Positions 23,730 through 31,942 of a stretch of 64,000 bases of DNA are shown piece by piece. This DNA is from Anaerolineales bacterium. GTDB taxonomy: Bacteria; Chloroflexota; Anaerolineae; 4572-78; J111. The stretch spans positions 1,798,001 to 1,862,000 of the forward strand of contig JABTUW010000002.1 in NCBI GenBank assembly GCA_015075185.1, written 5' to 3'. The position numbers and the translations under genes were made by a program. Every line of letters begins with the position of its first letter. Positions within the stretch are counted from its first letter, which is position 1. The notes beneath the pieces were generated by a model that was not told where the DNA came from, did not search any database, and was given only the letters and a program-made list of their open reading frames with translations.

Positions 23730-26000
23730 CTATTTTTCGGGTTTCCAGTTTGCCGGGCGGAGTAAAAATTCCCCGATTGTTTCTTCAACCAAACCGGCAG
23801 AACTGTTTTCGTTTGTCTTTAACGCAGCATCTGCTTCCAGCAGCGTGGGAGAATCCGGCCCGGTTGTCTCCAGGACGGTTGGCGTCGCTTGGAAGGCGAC
23901 GTCATCAATGAACAGGCTGCTGTTTAGCGAGGCGTCGGTCTCGGCCCGGATTTGGAGCAATACCGTTTGCCCGGCATAGGCGCTGAGATTGACCACATGT
24001 TTGACCCAACCCCCCGTATTTTGGGATGAACACAAATCATAAACATTCACTACGTTACTGCTATTAATGATTACCCCGCCAAAATCATAACCGCAGAAAT
24101 CTTGGGAGGCGATCCAGTGCCAGTAGGCCAGATAAGGTGCACCGACTGGAACAGCAACTTGCTGCTGAATATAGGATATCTCGTTAACCGCCCCACCTAG
24201 CCAGACGGCCCAATTACCACTGTGGGGGGTTACCGGTAGGTTTGAACCCGAGCGAATGAGCGTAAAGCCTTGCGAGGAAAATTCAGTCCAGGCGGTTCGG
24301 CCGCTTTCAAAATTGCCGTTAACCAAACTTTTCCCACTCGTCAGATTTTTCACAACCAGCGGCAAATAAAGGGTATTCGAACCGGGAATAAAGGGGATCA
24401 TTTCAACGGCTGTGGCGGCGTCGCGTACCTCCAGACAGTCACTACTGGTGATACCGGCCTGGCCAATCAGGTTAACGCAGGCCTGGTACAGCCCGTTACC
24501 CAGGTCGGTATAGTTGGAGGCAGAAGTCAACAGGTTGGTCTGGGCTTCGTAATAGATCTTGGCTACTTTAGCCAGGCCCACAGCGGTGACCGTTATGCCA
24601 TTAAATGTCCCCCCATCGGTCATCAGGTAGGCCGCCTTGTTATTTACCCCGCTGTTGGTGTGGACGCCGCCGTTGTCATCTGGCCCGTGAGAGTACAAGG
24701 AACTGCTCATTTTATCAGGATCGTTAAACGCCGGCGGATTTTTCATATCACGGAAAGCGGCGGCGGGCCACCCGGATACATCTTCACCCACCAGCCAACG
24801 GACCCCGGAGGTATCGGTTCCGGCCCCATTAGTCAGGTCCACAAACTCGCCCCATACATCTGAAAGCGACTCGTTAATTGCGCCGGACTCGTAAAAATAG
24901 ATCAAACCGGACTCGTACTGGGTCACGCCGTGGGTCAACTCATGACCGACAACATCATCCGCCAGCGGAAAGCCATAAAAGTCGCCATAAACCATCTGGT
25001 TGCCGTCCCAGAAAGCATTGCCATAGCCGGAATCGAAATGAACGGTAGAGTCTAGGATCAGCCCAGCATCATCAATACTATCCCGGCTGTGGTTGTTAAA
25101 ATAAAAGTTGTAAGTATCCGCGGCGTATTTATGGGCTGCCACTTCATGGGGATCGCCCCCGCTGCACGTTGGGTTGGCTTCATTACATCTTAACGTGCCG
25201 GGTAACGTTTTGGTGTTGTTGGCATCATAAGTGCGGCGATTAAGCGCCGTATCAATCTGGTTGAAATTGAGAACCACGACCCCCAGGTGGGCGTCAATCA
25301 AAACAAGCTCCCGGAGCGGGAACAATTCGGTAGGGGTCACTTCAGTCCGCCAGACCAGCATGCTCACACGCGGTCCAGGACTGCCCAACAAGGCCGGATT
25401 GTAAATCCACAGTTCGGGTTCGCTCGCCTTAAGCTGATCAACCGCAAGGTGGTAATCCCCAGCTATTTTTACGAGGGCGGCCTGCCGGGCTGCCTCGGCG
25501 GGAACCGTGGGCCGGGTATCCAGCGTCAAATCGGGCAGGGTCTCTCCATTGACCGATAATATATCCTGCCTGGCATCCGTCTGGACAATCAATTCTCCGC
25601 CAAAAACCGGGACACCCTGGTAGCGCTGTTGAAAACGCACAAAAGCTCGCCCGTCGCCCAGCGTTTTTTCTTTCATGACGCTTAGGTCGCCGGCCGGGTT
25701 TTGCAGGCCAAACAACTGGCCGTATTGGGCCAGAAAACCCCTGGCGGCAGCTTCGGGGCGGGCATCTGCCGGCAATACACTCGGTTGAGCAATGGTATGC
25801 GCCGGGTCTGTGCCAATAAAACTTACCTGGCCTGTTTCGGCGTGATAAACGATACGAACTCGATCTTGAGTGCTCTGCTTTATTTGATCAATTAACTGCT
25901 GGTTGGAAGGTTTTTGGGGCGGCGGCGCTGCCGCAGCCGGCCCGGTTAGTCCAATGAACAAGCCGGTCAAAATAAGAAGTCCTGTGATTAGTTTGAACAT
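23730..26000 (-). CDS. Secreted M4 (thermolysin-family) zinc metallopeptidase
   Basis: 756-residue extracellular protease precursor. Signal peptide (residues 1-24, ending TGPAAAA), an FTP/PepSY propeptide region (to about 240), then the M4 catalytic domain with the zinc motif HELTHGVTQYESG (about 351-363) and the downstream glutamate in NESLSDVWGEF, plus GGVHTNSGVNNKAAYL with the catalytic His region. Residues about 560-725 form an added C-terminal beta-rich domain (NGNFESGRTAWTEF to FIDDVAF), like carbohydrate- or cell-surface-binding modules. AGAGGGG lies 7 nt before the ATG. It stands alone and probably supplies peptides by external protein digestion. Confidence 0.93.
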   Translation of the reverse strand: MFKLITGLLILTGLFIGLTGPAAAAPPPQKPSNQQLIDQIKQSTQDRVRIVYHAETGQVSFIGTDPAHTIAQPSVLPADARPEAAARGFLAQYGQLFGLQNPAGDLSVMKEKTLGDGRAFVRFQQRYQGVPVFGGELIVQTDARQDILSVNGETLPDLTLDTRPTVPAEAARQAALVKIAGDYHLAVDQLKASEPELWIYNPALLGSPGPRVSMLVWRTEVTPTELFPLRELVLIDAHLGVVVLNFNQIDTALNRRTYDANNTKTLPGTLRCNEANPTCSGGDPHEVAAHKYAADTYNFYFNNHSRDSIDDAGLILDSTVHFDSGYGNAFWDGNQMVYGDFYGFPLADDVVGHELTHGVTQYESGLIYFYESGAINESLSDVWGEFVDLTNGAGTDTSGVRWLVGEDVSGWPAAAFRDMKNPPAFNDPDKMSSSLYSHGPDDNGGVHTNSGVNNKAAYLMTDGGTFNGITVTAVGLAKVAKIYYEAQTNLLTSASNYTDLGNGLYQACVNLIGQAGITSSDCLEVRDAATAVEMIPFIPGSNTLYLPLVVKNLTSGKSLVNGNFESGRTAWTEFSSQGFTLIRSGSNLPVTPHSGNWAVWLGGAVNEISYIQQQVAVPVGAPYLAYWHWIASQDFCGYDFGGVIINSSNVVNVYDLCSSQNTGGWVKHVVNLSAYAGQTVLLQIRAETDASLNSSLFIDDVAFQATPTVLETTGPDSPTLLEADAALKTNENSSAGLVEETIGEFLLRPANWKPEK

Positions 26001-26064
26001 GATTTTCCCCTCTGGTTGAATTTTTTCCTTGAAAGTTAGACACGCAAATAGTGTTTAGCCCAAG

Positions 26065-27297
26065 TCAGGGCCGATAAGGCTTGATATAAAGCCCTTTCCT
26101 GCAATCTCGGTGACAGACCCAGTCGGCGGTGATGACCGTTTCGTGGGGATAAACAATTTGGACCAACTGGGTTGCGGAGAGACGGGTGAACTGTTTACAT
26201 TGAGCATTAAAACCGTCTTCAAAACGAGGGCAATCGTAGCTGACCACCGTCAAAGTCCACCAACCAACGGCATCGGTGGCGTTGGTAATAATGATGTCCC
26301 ACGCGCCATCCTTCAGGTCGGGATACCAATGGCTGGCCCCGCTGGGATGTGACAGCACACTCCAGGTGCCATTATCGGCCAGAATGCTGAAGCCGTTGAC
26401 CGGACGCCCCTTTTCATCCTTAATAAAGCCTTTAAAGTGAACCACACTGGGGTTGTTTGAGGCGTTCCAGACAGCCGGGGTAAACTGATCGGTGTTGGCG
26501 AAGAGCTTGGTTCGCACCGTCCGGGTTGGGGTAGCCATAGCCGCCAGGGGCAGTGTGTCAGCCGGGCCGGCGACCTGGACCAGCGGCGCGTAAATCCAGG
26601 CGCTGCCCGCTGCCGACGGATATTTGATTTGCAGCCAGGAACCATCCTTATTACGGCCCAGCGCCGGGGCAGAGGCTCGCGCCGGGGCAAAGCCAATCAT
26701 CGGATAATCCAGGCCGGGATTGGCAAAAACATTCATTTTTTGCACCGTCGTAACCATCACCGCTGCCGGTGAAGCAGTCGCCGCAGTTGCGACCGGGCCG
26801 GGCGGATTATACCAATCGCACAGATCAATCTCTTCCTTTGTCTCACCCCCCCGCACCCGAAAGGGTAGAGGGCGATGGTCCGCGCAGATATCATTCAACC
26901 CGCACAGGACGGCTTTCGAGTAAGTCCCGGCCAGCTCTGTACCAACAGTCAGGGCATAGGTAATGTACTCGCCCGGCGGCACAGTAAGCGTATACCGAGG
27001 TTGGTCTTGGGGAATGTCCAGTTTAATCAATGCTCCCGTAGCGGTATTTTCCAGGTAGAGAATGATGGGTGGGTTTTCCTGGCTAGGATAACAGACTGAA
27101 CCGCGCACGGTTCCTGGTACGGGTGTCGGTGTGACGGCGGGTGGAAGCGGCGTCGAGATGGCGGTTGAGGTGGGGTTAAGGGCCGGAACAGCAGATTTTA
27201 CGACAACTGCGGGGAGCGGGGAGAGAGTTCCCAAGGATTGGCAGCTAAAGATTGTCAAAAGCGCCAGCAGCCGCACCTGCAATTTAAGAAAACTCAA
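26065..27297 (-). CDS. Putative lipoprotein with SH3-like region
   Basis: 410-residue protein with an N-terminal hydrophobic stretch and a lipobox-like TIFSC (cysteine near residue 19), followed by a Ser/Thr/Pro-rich spacer (to about 62). A beta-rich part (SVCYPSQENPPIILYLENT) resembles carboxypeptidase-regulatory-like folds, and residues about 185-245 (MNVFANPGLDYPMIGFAPA, SWLQIKYPSAAGSAWIYAPL) look like a bacterial SH3 domain. The C-terminal half has another beta domain with four cysteines. TTG start; GGAGGAAG lies 12-15 nt upstream, so the start is not certain. Function unknown; probably outer-surface, near the secreted protease. Confidence 0.65.
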   Translation of the reverse strand: MSFLKLQVRLLALLTIFSCQSLGTLSPLPAVVVKSAVPALNPTSTAISTPLPPAVTPTPVPGTVRGSVCYPSQENPPIILYLENTATGALIKLDIPQDQPRYTLTVPPGEYITYALTVGTELAGTYSKAVLCGLNDICADHRPLPFRVRGGETKEEIDLCDWYNPPGPVATAATASPAAVMVTTVQKMNVFANPGLDYPMIGFAPARASAPALGRNKDGSWLQIKYPSAAGSAWIYAPLVQVAGPADTLPLAAMATPTRTVRTKLFANTDQFTPAVWNASNNPSVVHFKGFIKDEKGRPVNGFSILADNGTWSVLSHPSGASHWYPDLKDGAWDIIITNATDAVGWWTLTVVSYDCPRFEDGFNAQCKQFTRLSATQLVQIVYPHETVITADWVCHRDCRKGLYIKPYRP

Positions 27298-27359
27298 AGA
27301 GATTTTACTTCCTCCAGCGCAACGATACGTGCCTGCATTCTATCACGATTATTTTATTA

Positions 27360-27388
27360 TTGACAGTTGACTTAGGCCATGTTATAGT
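27360..27388 (+). promoter_or_regulatory. Strong promoter before FAH-family gene
   Basis: TTGACA (27360-27365), 17-nt spacer, TATAGT (27383-27388). Positioned 54 nt before the ATG at 27442, in the divergent gap with the minus-strand lipoprotein gene. Confidence 0.78.
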
Positions 27389-27441
27389 CCGAGACAAATG
27401 GTCTTACCAATTGACCAATTTATTGAAATGAGGTAAAGACA

Positions 27442-28311
27442 ATGAAACTTGTCAGATTTACGCTTGGCGAGAATGTTCGGCTTGGTTTGGTCCGGGGCGA
27501 CGAGGTGGTTGACCTGACCAGCGCCAGTGAGGGTCATCTTCCCGCCGATATGCTAACTTTTCTCCAGCATGGCGAATCGGCGCTGGAAATAGCCCGCCAG
27601 CTTGAACAAAGCGCCCCGGCTGACCTGGCCTTAAGCGAGGTCCAAATATTAGCGCCCGTTACCAACCCCTCTAAAGTTGTGGCGATTGGCCTGAATTATA
27701 TGGACCACTGCCGCGAACAAAAGGTTGACCCGCCCAAAGCGCCGCTCATCTTTGCCAAGTTTCCGACGGCCATCATTGGTCCCGGGGAGACCATTCGTTG
27801 GGACCCGGCCTTGACCAGCCAGGTGGATTTTGAAGCAGAACTGGCCGTAGTGATGGGCCGCACCGCCCGCCATGTGTCCGAAGCCGAAGCCCTGGATTAT
27901 GTCGCCGGGTATACGATTTGCCACGATGTGAGCGCCCGTGATTTGCAGTTTGGCGACGGCCAATGGGTTCGGGGTAAATCGCTGGATACCTTCTGCCCGC
28001 TTGGCCCCTACCTGGTGACCCGCGACGAGATTCCCGACCCGCATGCTCTGGCCATGCGCTGTACGGTCAATGAAACCGTGTACCAAAATTCAAACACCGG
28101 GGAAATGATCTTTCGTATTCCCTATTTAATTGCCTATATCAGCCGCGCTTTCACCTTGCTGCCGGGAGACATCATTACCACCGGTACCCCGGACGGCGTG
28201 GGCGTTTTCCGCTCGCCTAAAATCTTTTTGAAAGATGGCGATGTGGTCACGATTGAAATTGAGGGCCTGGGCCAACTGACCAACTCCTGCCTCGAAGAGC
28301 GCCGGCTATGA
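27442..28311 (+). CDS. Fumarylacetoacetate hydrolase-family protein
   Basis: 289-residue enzyme of the FAH fold, which cleaves C-C bonds of 2,4-diketo or acylpyruvate compounds. Family marks: VVAIGLNYMDHCREQ, FAKFPTAIIGPGE, metal ligands in VDFEAELAVVMGRTAR, CHDVSARDLQFGDGQW, GKSLDTFCPLGPY and TGTPDGVGVF. Members next to sugar-acid genes often act on 2,4-diketo-3-deoxy sugar acids, consistent with the UxaA-type gene 3.6 kb downstream. The stop overlaps the next gene start (ATGA), so the two are coupled. Precise substrate not readable. Confidence 0.88.
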   Translation: MKLVRFTLGENVRLGLVRGDEVVDLTSASEGHLPADMLTFLQHGESALEIARQLEQSAPADLALSEVQILAPVTNPSKVVAIGLNYMDHCREQKVDPPKAPLIFAKFPTAIIGPGETIRWDPALTSQVDFEAELAVVMGRTARHVSEAEALDYVAGYTICHDVSARDLQFGDGQWVRGKSLDTFCPLGPYLVTRDEIPDPHALAMRCTVNETVYQNSNTGEMIFRIPYLIAYISRAFTLLPGDIITTGTPDGVGVFRSPKIFLKDGDVVTIEIEGLGQLTNSCLEERRL

Positions 28312-29291
28312 GTGACGAGACCTTTCTCGTCACCGGGGCGATGGGCTGTATTGGCGCCTGGGTTCTGCGTAACCTCGTTGCCGGGGGGACGCCTGTTGTG
28401 GCGGCGGATCTGGCGACCGACCCGGTTCGCCCCAGCCTGGTGATGACCCCCAAGCAACTGGCTCAAGTGACCTTTGCCCGGCTTGATATTACCGATTTGA
28501 AAGCCGTGCAAACCCTGGTGGAGCAGTACCGGGTGACCCACATCATTCACCTGGCCGGGCTGCAGGTGCCTTTCTGCAAGGCCAATCCGGCGCTGGGAGC
28601 GCGAGTCAACGTCGTTGGAACGGTGAATATTTTTGAGGTGGCGCGACAGTTGCCGGGCCAGGTGCGGGGCTTGAGTTACGCCAGCTCGCTGGCCGTGCTG
28701 GGACCCGCTCACCTCTACCGCGAATTGCCCGTACCCGACAACGTCCCGTTGTATCCGGCCACCCTGTACGGCGTATACAAGCAGGCCAACGAGCAGACCG
28801 CCCGGATCTATTGGCAAGATTGGCAGGTCGGCAGTGTTGGCCTGCGGCCCTATATTGTTTATGGCGTGGGCCGGGATCAAGGTATGACCTCCGGCATTGC
28901 CAAGGCCATCCTGGCCGCGGCGGCTGGCCGGCCTTACCAGATCAAGTTTGATGGCCCGGTGGCGCTGCAATACACGGATGACATGGCCCGCATCTTTATT
29001 ACCGCGGCGCGGGCTGAATATGCCGGGGCCGCGGCCTGTAATTTGCGCAACGATGTCGTCACCGTTAGCGAGTTTATTAGTTACCTCCAGGCCCAAGTGC
29101 CACAGGCGCAAATCACCTGCGTTCCCGCCAGCCCCCTTCCCTTTCCCGCCGACCTGGACGATAGCGGGCTGCGCGCTATTTTGGGCGAAATCCCCCATAC
29201 CCCACTGCCAACCGCCATCCGGGCGACCCTGGACCTGTTTGAACCCCTTTTGGCCGAAAATCGGATTGATTTAAGCCAACTCGATTCGTGA
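28308..29291 (+). CDS. NAD-dependent epimerase/dehydratase (extended SDR)
   Basis: 327-residue extended short-chain dehydrogenase. Cofactor motif VTGAMGCIGAWVL (8-20, GxxGxxG), HLAGLQVPFCKANP, catalytic SSLAVLGP and YGVYK (about 156-160), and RPYIVYGVGRDQG. The typical Tyr-x-x-x-Lys pair is present. Sugar or hydroxy-acid nucleotide-like substrates are usual for this group. Starts in the ATGA overlap with the FAH-family gene, so it probably acts in the same pathway, e.g. oxidising a sugar or aldonate. Confidence 0.85.
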   Translation: MSDETFLVTGAMGCIGAWVLRNLVAGGTPVVAADLATDPVRPSLVMTPKQLAQVTFARLDITDLKAVQTLVEQYRVTHIIHLAGLQVPFCKANPALGARVNVVGTVNIFEVARQLPGQVRGLSYASSLAVLGPAHLYRELPVPDNVPLYPATLYGVYKQANEQTARIYWQDWQVGSVGLRPYIVYGVGRDQGMTSGIAKAILAAAAGRPYQIKFDGPVALQYTDDMARIFITAARAEYAGAAACNLRNDVVTVSEFISYLQAQVPQAQITCVPASPLPFPADLDDSGLRAILGEIPHTPLPTAIRATLDLFEPLLAENRIDLSQLDS

Positions 29292-29342
29292 AAACCTGGC
29301 GTGTATTTTTGGAGCAGATTTTTTTTATCACGCCCGGAACTA

Positions 29343-29420
29343 ACCGCCGAGGTCGCTGAGGTCGCTGAGTTTTTTCTTTTTACTTCTCTGCATGCTTGGC
29401 GTTCTCTGCGGTGACTGAAT
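29343..29420. repeat. Degenerate repeat between SDR and molybdenum hydroxylase genes
   Basis: CCGAGGTCGCTGAGGTCGCTGAG (9-nt period) is followed by a T-rich stretch and CTCTGCATGCTTGGCGTTCTCTGCGG, which can pair partly with the left arm. No gene in the 29292-29529 gap. Confidence 0.6.
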
Positions 29421-29462
29421 CTTTGCCCCAAATTGAAATACTCGCCGAGATCCGTTCGTATT

Positions 29463-29490
29463 TTGGCTAAACTACAAAAGCGGTTATACT
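29463..29490 (+). promoter_or_regulatory. Putative promoter of molybdenum hydroxylase gene
   Basis: TTGGCT (29463-29468) and TATACT (29485-29490) at 16 nt, 40 nt before the ATG at 29530. Confidence 0.45.
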
Positions 29491-29529
29491 TTAAGGCCAC
29501 AGCCTATTCGGTTTAAAAGAGAAGGTGCG

Positions 29530-31812
29530 ATGACCCCAAAAGAATATCAGTTTCTGGGTAAAGGCCACCGGTTGGTTGAAGGTCTGGAAAAAGTGACGGG
29601 CCGCGCCCGTTATGCCGGCGATATGACCTTGCCGGGAATGTTGCACGCCCGGCCCATCCTCAGCCCCTATGCGCATGCCAAAATTGTTTCAATTGACAAA
29701 TCAGCCGCCGAGCAAATGCCCGGTGTGGTTGCTGTGCTGACCGCTGAGGATTTGCTCACCAAAAATCGGGTGATTGCCTCGCGCAACAGCGCTGTGTTAG
29801 CTAAAGAGCGGGTCTTGTTTCGCGGACAGCCGGTGGTGGTCGTCGTCGGTGACTCCCCCGCCGCGGCACAAGACGGTGCGGATGCCGTTTTGATTGAATA
29901 TGAGCCGCTGCCTGTCGTAGCGGATATGTTGCAGGCGATGACTCCTGCGGCGCCGGTCATCTGGCCGGAGGGACTGCCCCGCGATGAGACAGATTTGACG
30001 GCAGCGCATGCCGCGGTAGCCAAAGAAACCGAGGTAATGAAGCGCGCTCCATCCAATGTGCATGAAGAAAACCATTACCGGCGGGGGGATGTTGAGCAGG
30101 GCTTTAAGGAAGCCGATGTCATCGTCGAACATACTTACACCACCTCGATTGTGCACCAGAGCTATCTGGAGCCACACGCCGCCGTCGCCGAACCTGATCC
30201 GTTGCGCGGCAGTTTGACCCTCTATACCGGGACGCAGGGCCAGTTTATGGTGCGTGATGAAGTGGCACGTATCTTGGCTTTGCCCAAAAGCAAGGTGCGG
30301 GTTGTGCCGCTGACGATGGGCGGCGGCTTTGGAGCCAAATATGGCATCATCGAGCCGCTGGTGGGGGCGATTGCCCTGGCGCTCCAGCGGCCAGTCCGCC
30401 TGGTTCTGACCCGCTCCGAGGATTTTCTGACGACTACACCTGCCCCGGCCAGCCGCATCGAGTTGAAAACCGGGGCCAGAAAAGACGGAACGCTCACGGC
30501 CATTCAGGCGCGCATCATTCTAGATAATGGCGTATTTGCCTTTGCCATTGGGGGGATTGCCGCGACGCTGCTGGGTGGTTATTACAGATGCCCCAACGTG
30601 CAGCTTGATTGCTACGAGGTCATCACCCACAAACCACAGGCCGGCGCGTATCGCGCGCCCGGTGCGCCCCAGGCCACCTTTGCCCTGGAGTCAAACATGG
30701 ACGAACTGGCCCGCGCCCTAAAGCTCGACCCTTTGGAGTTCCGGCTCCAGAACGCCGCCGAAACTGGCGATCCGACGGGAACCGGCGAAATCTGGCCGAA
30801 CATGGGCCTCAAACTGTGCCTGGAACGGATGAAGAAACATCCGGCCTGGCAAAACCGGACCAAGGGGGCCGACGAGGGCATCGGCCTGGCTATTGGCGGC
30901 TGGCCCTGCTTTATGACCCCATCGGCGGCGATTTGCCGGGTTGACAGCGATGGTACGGTGCGCCTGCAGCTTGGCTCGGTGGACATTTCCGGGGTGAACA
31001 GCAGCCTGGTCTTGATTGCCGCCGAAATCCTGGGCGTCTCGCCTGAGCAGGTGGAGATTGTCCAGGGGGACACCCACAGCGGACCGTTTGGGGCGCACAG
31101 CGGCGGCAGCCAGACCACTTACAGCATGTCCGGCGCGGTAGCCAATGCGGCCCAGGAGGCCAGGCGCAAACTGCTGGAGGTGGCCTCGGACCACTTTGAG
31201 GCCAGTGCGGACGACCTGGAAATGCGGGATGGGCAGGTCCAGGTGAGAGGCGTGCCGGATCGAATGATTTCCCTGGCCGAACTGGTTGAGATCGCCCAAA
31301 CCAAAGCCGGCGGGCCAGGGCCGATTGTCGGCGAGGGCCATGCGGCTGTGGAAGAGAACGCGCCCGGTTTTGTGGTTCACCTGGCAAAAGTCATGGTAGA
31401 CCCAGAGACCGGCCAGGTGACGCCGACGCAGTACGTGGCCGTTCAGGATGTCGGCTTTGCGCTCAACCCAATGATGGTTGAAGGGCAAATCCACGGCGGG
31501 GCCGTCCAGAGTTTAGGCTGGGCGCTGCAGGAGGCCATGCGTTACGATGAAGAAGGCCAACTGCTGACCGGCAGTTTTATGGATTATGCCGTGCCCAAAT
31601 TCGACAGCGTTCCCGGCATCGAAACGGTGTTGGTGGCTAACCCTTCTCCGCATGGGCCTTTCGGCGCGCGCGGCGTCGGCGAGCCGCCGATTACGGCAGG
31701 GCCGGCGGTGATCGCCAATGCCATTCGGGATGCCGTGGGGGTGCGGATTACCGAAGCGCCCATGAGCAGTGAAGCGGTCTGGCGGGCGATGCAAGAGAAA
31801 AATGAAAGATAA
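29530..31812 (+). CDS. Xanthine dehydrogenase-family molybdopterin-binding subunit
   Basis: 760-residue catalytic (large) subunit of a molybdenum hydroxylase (xanthine/aldehyde/CO dehydrogenase superfamily). N-terminal KVTGRARYAGDMTLPGMLHA domain, then Mo-cofactor segments GTQGQFMVRDEVA, GGGFGAKYG, AYRAPGAPQATFALESNMDELA, the SGGSQTTYSMSGA stretch and the C-terminal glutamate in GARGVGEPPITAGP, the residue that activates water in the family. The VAYRSFRC-type loop of CO dehydrogenase is not present, so CO is unlikely. The FAD- and 2Fe-2S-subunit genes that normally accompany it are absent on both sides, so it is an orphan here. Downstream is a UxaA-type dehydratase. Confidence 0.9.
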   Translation: MTPKEYQFLGKGHRLVEGLEKVTGRARYAGDMTLPGMLHARPILSPYAHAKIVSIDKSAAEQMPGVVAVLTAEDLLTKNRVIASRNSAVLAKERVLFRGQPVVVVVGDSPAAAQDGADAVLIEYEPLPVVADMLQAMTPAAPVIWPEGLPRDETDLTAAHAAVAKETEVMKRAPSNVHEENHYRRGDVEQGFKEADVIVEHTYTTSIVHQSYLEPHAAVAEPDPLRGSLTLYTGTQGQFMVRDEVARILALPKSKVRVVPLTMGGGFGAKYGIIEPLVGAIALALQRPVRLVLTRSEDFLTTTPAPASRIELKTGARKDGTLTAIQARIILDNGVFAFAIGGIAATLLGGYYRCPNVQLDCYEVITHKPQAGAYRAPGAPQATFALESNMDELARALKLDPLEFRLQNAAETGDPTGTGEIWPNMGLKLCLERMKKHPAWQNRTKGADEGIGLAIGGWPCFMTPSAAICRVDSDGTVRLQLGSVDISGVNSSLVLIAAEILGVSPEQVEIVQGDTHSGPFGAHSGGSQTTYSMSGAVANAAQEARRKLLEVASDHFEASADDLEMRDGQVQVRGVPDRMISLAELVEIAQTKAGGPGPIVGEGHAAVEENAPGFVVHLAKVMVDPETGQVTPTQYVAVQDVGFALNPMMVEGQIHGGAVQSLGWALQEAMRYDEEGQLLTGSFMDYAVPKFDSVPGIETVLVANPSPHGPFGARGVGEPPITAGPAVIANAIRDAVGVRITEAPMSSEAVWRAMQEKNER

Positions 31813-31841
31813 GGGACTCGTAAGGCTATGAGTTCCTGTAA

Positions 31842-31922
31842 TCTATTATGTCATTTCGAGCGATAGCGAGAAATCTCTACGATGCTTACAGGGATTTCTC
31901 CCTTCGGTCGAAATGACATATC
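31842..31922. repeat. Palindromic repeat with TATGTCATTTCGA ends
   Basis: TATGTCATTTCGAGCGATAGCGAGAAATC on the left and GATTTCTCCCTTCGGTCGAAATGACATA on the right are nearly perfect reverse complements. Ends TATGTCATTTCGA/TCGAAATGACATA are exact. It lies between the hydroxylase gene and the UxaA-type gene and could fold into a long hairpin. It looks like a dispersed repeat unit. Confidence 0.85.
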
Positions 31923-31942
31923 TGCTGATCAAGGGTAAAGTT

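Noticed and set aside
28134..29198. Long antisense reading frame on the minus strand opposite the SDR gene; likewise 32339-33475 and 49278-50438
   Set aside because: They lie fully opposite well-supported enzymes, have no recognisable domains and are expected from GC-rich codon bias.
29530..31812. Carbon monoxide dehydrogenase large subunit (CoxL)
   Set aside because: The CoxL active-site loop (VAYRCSFR-type) was not seen, and partner subunits are absent.
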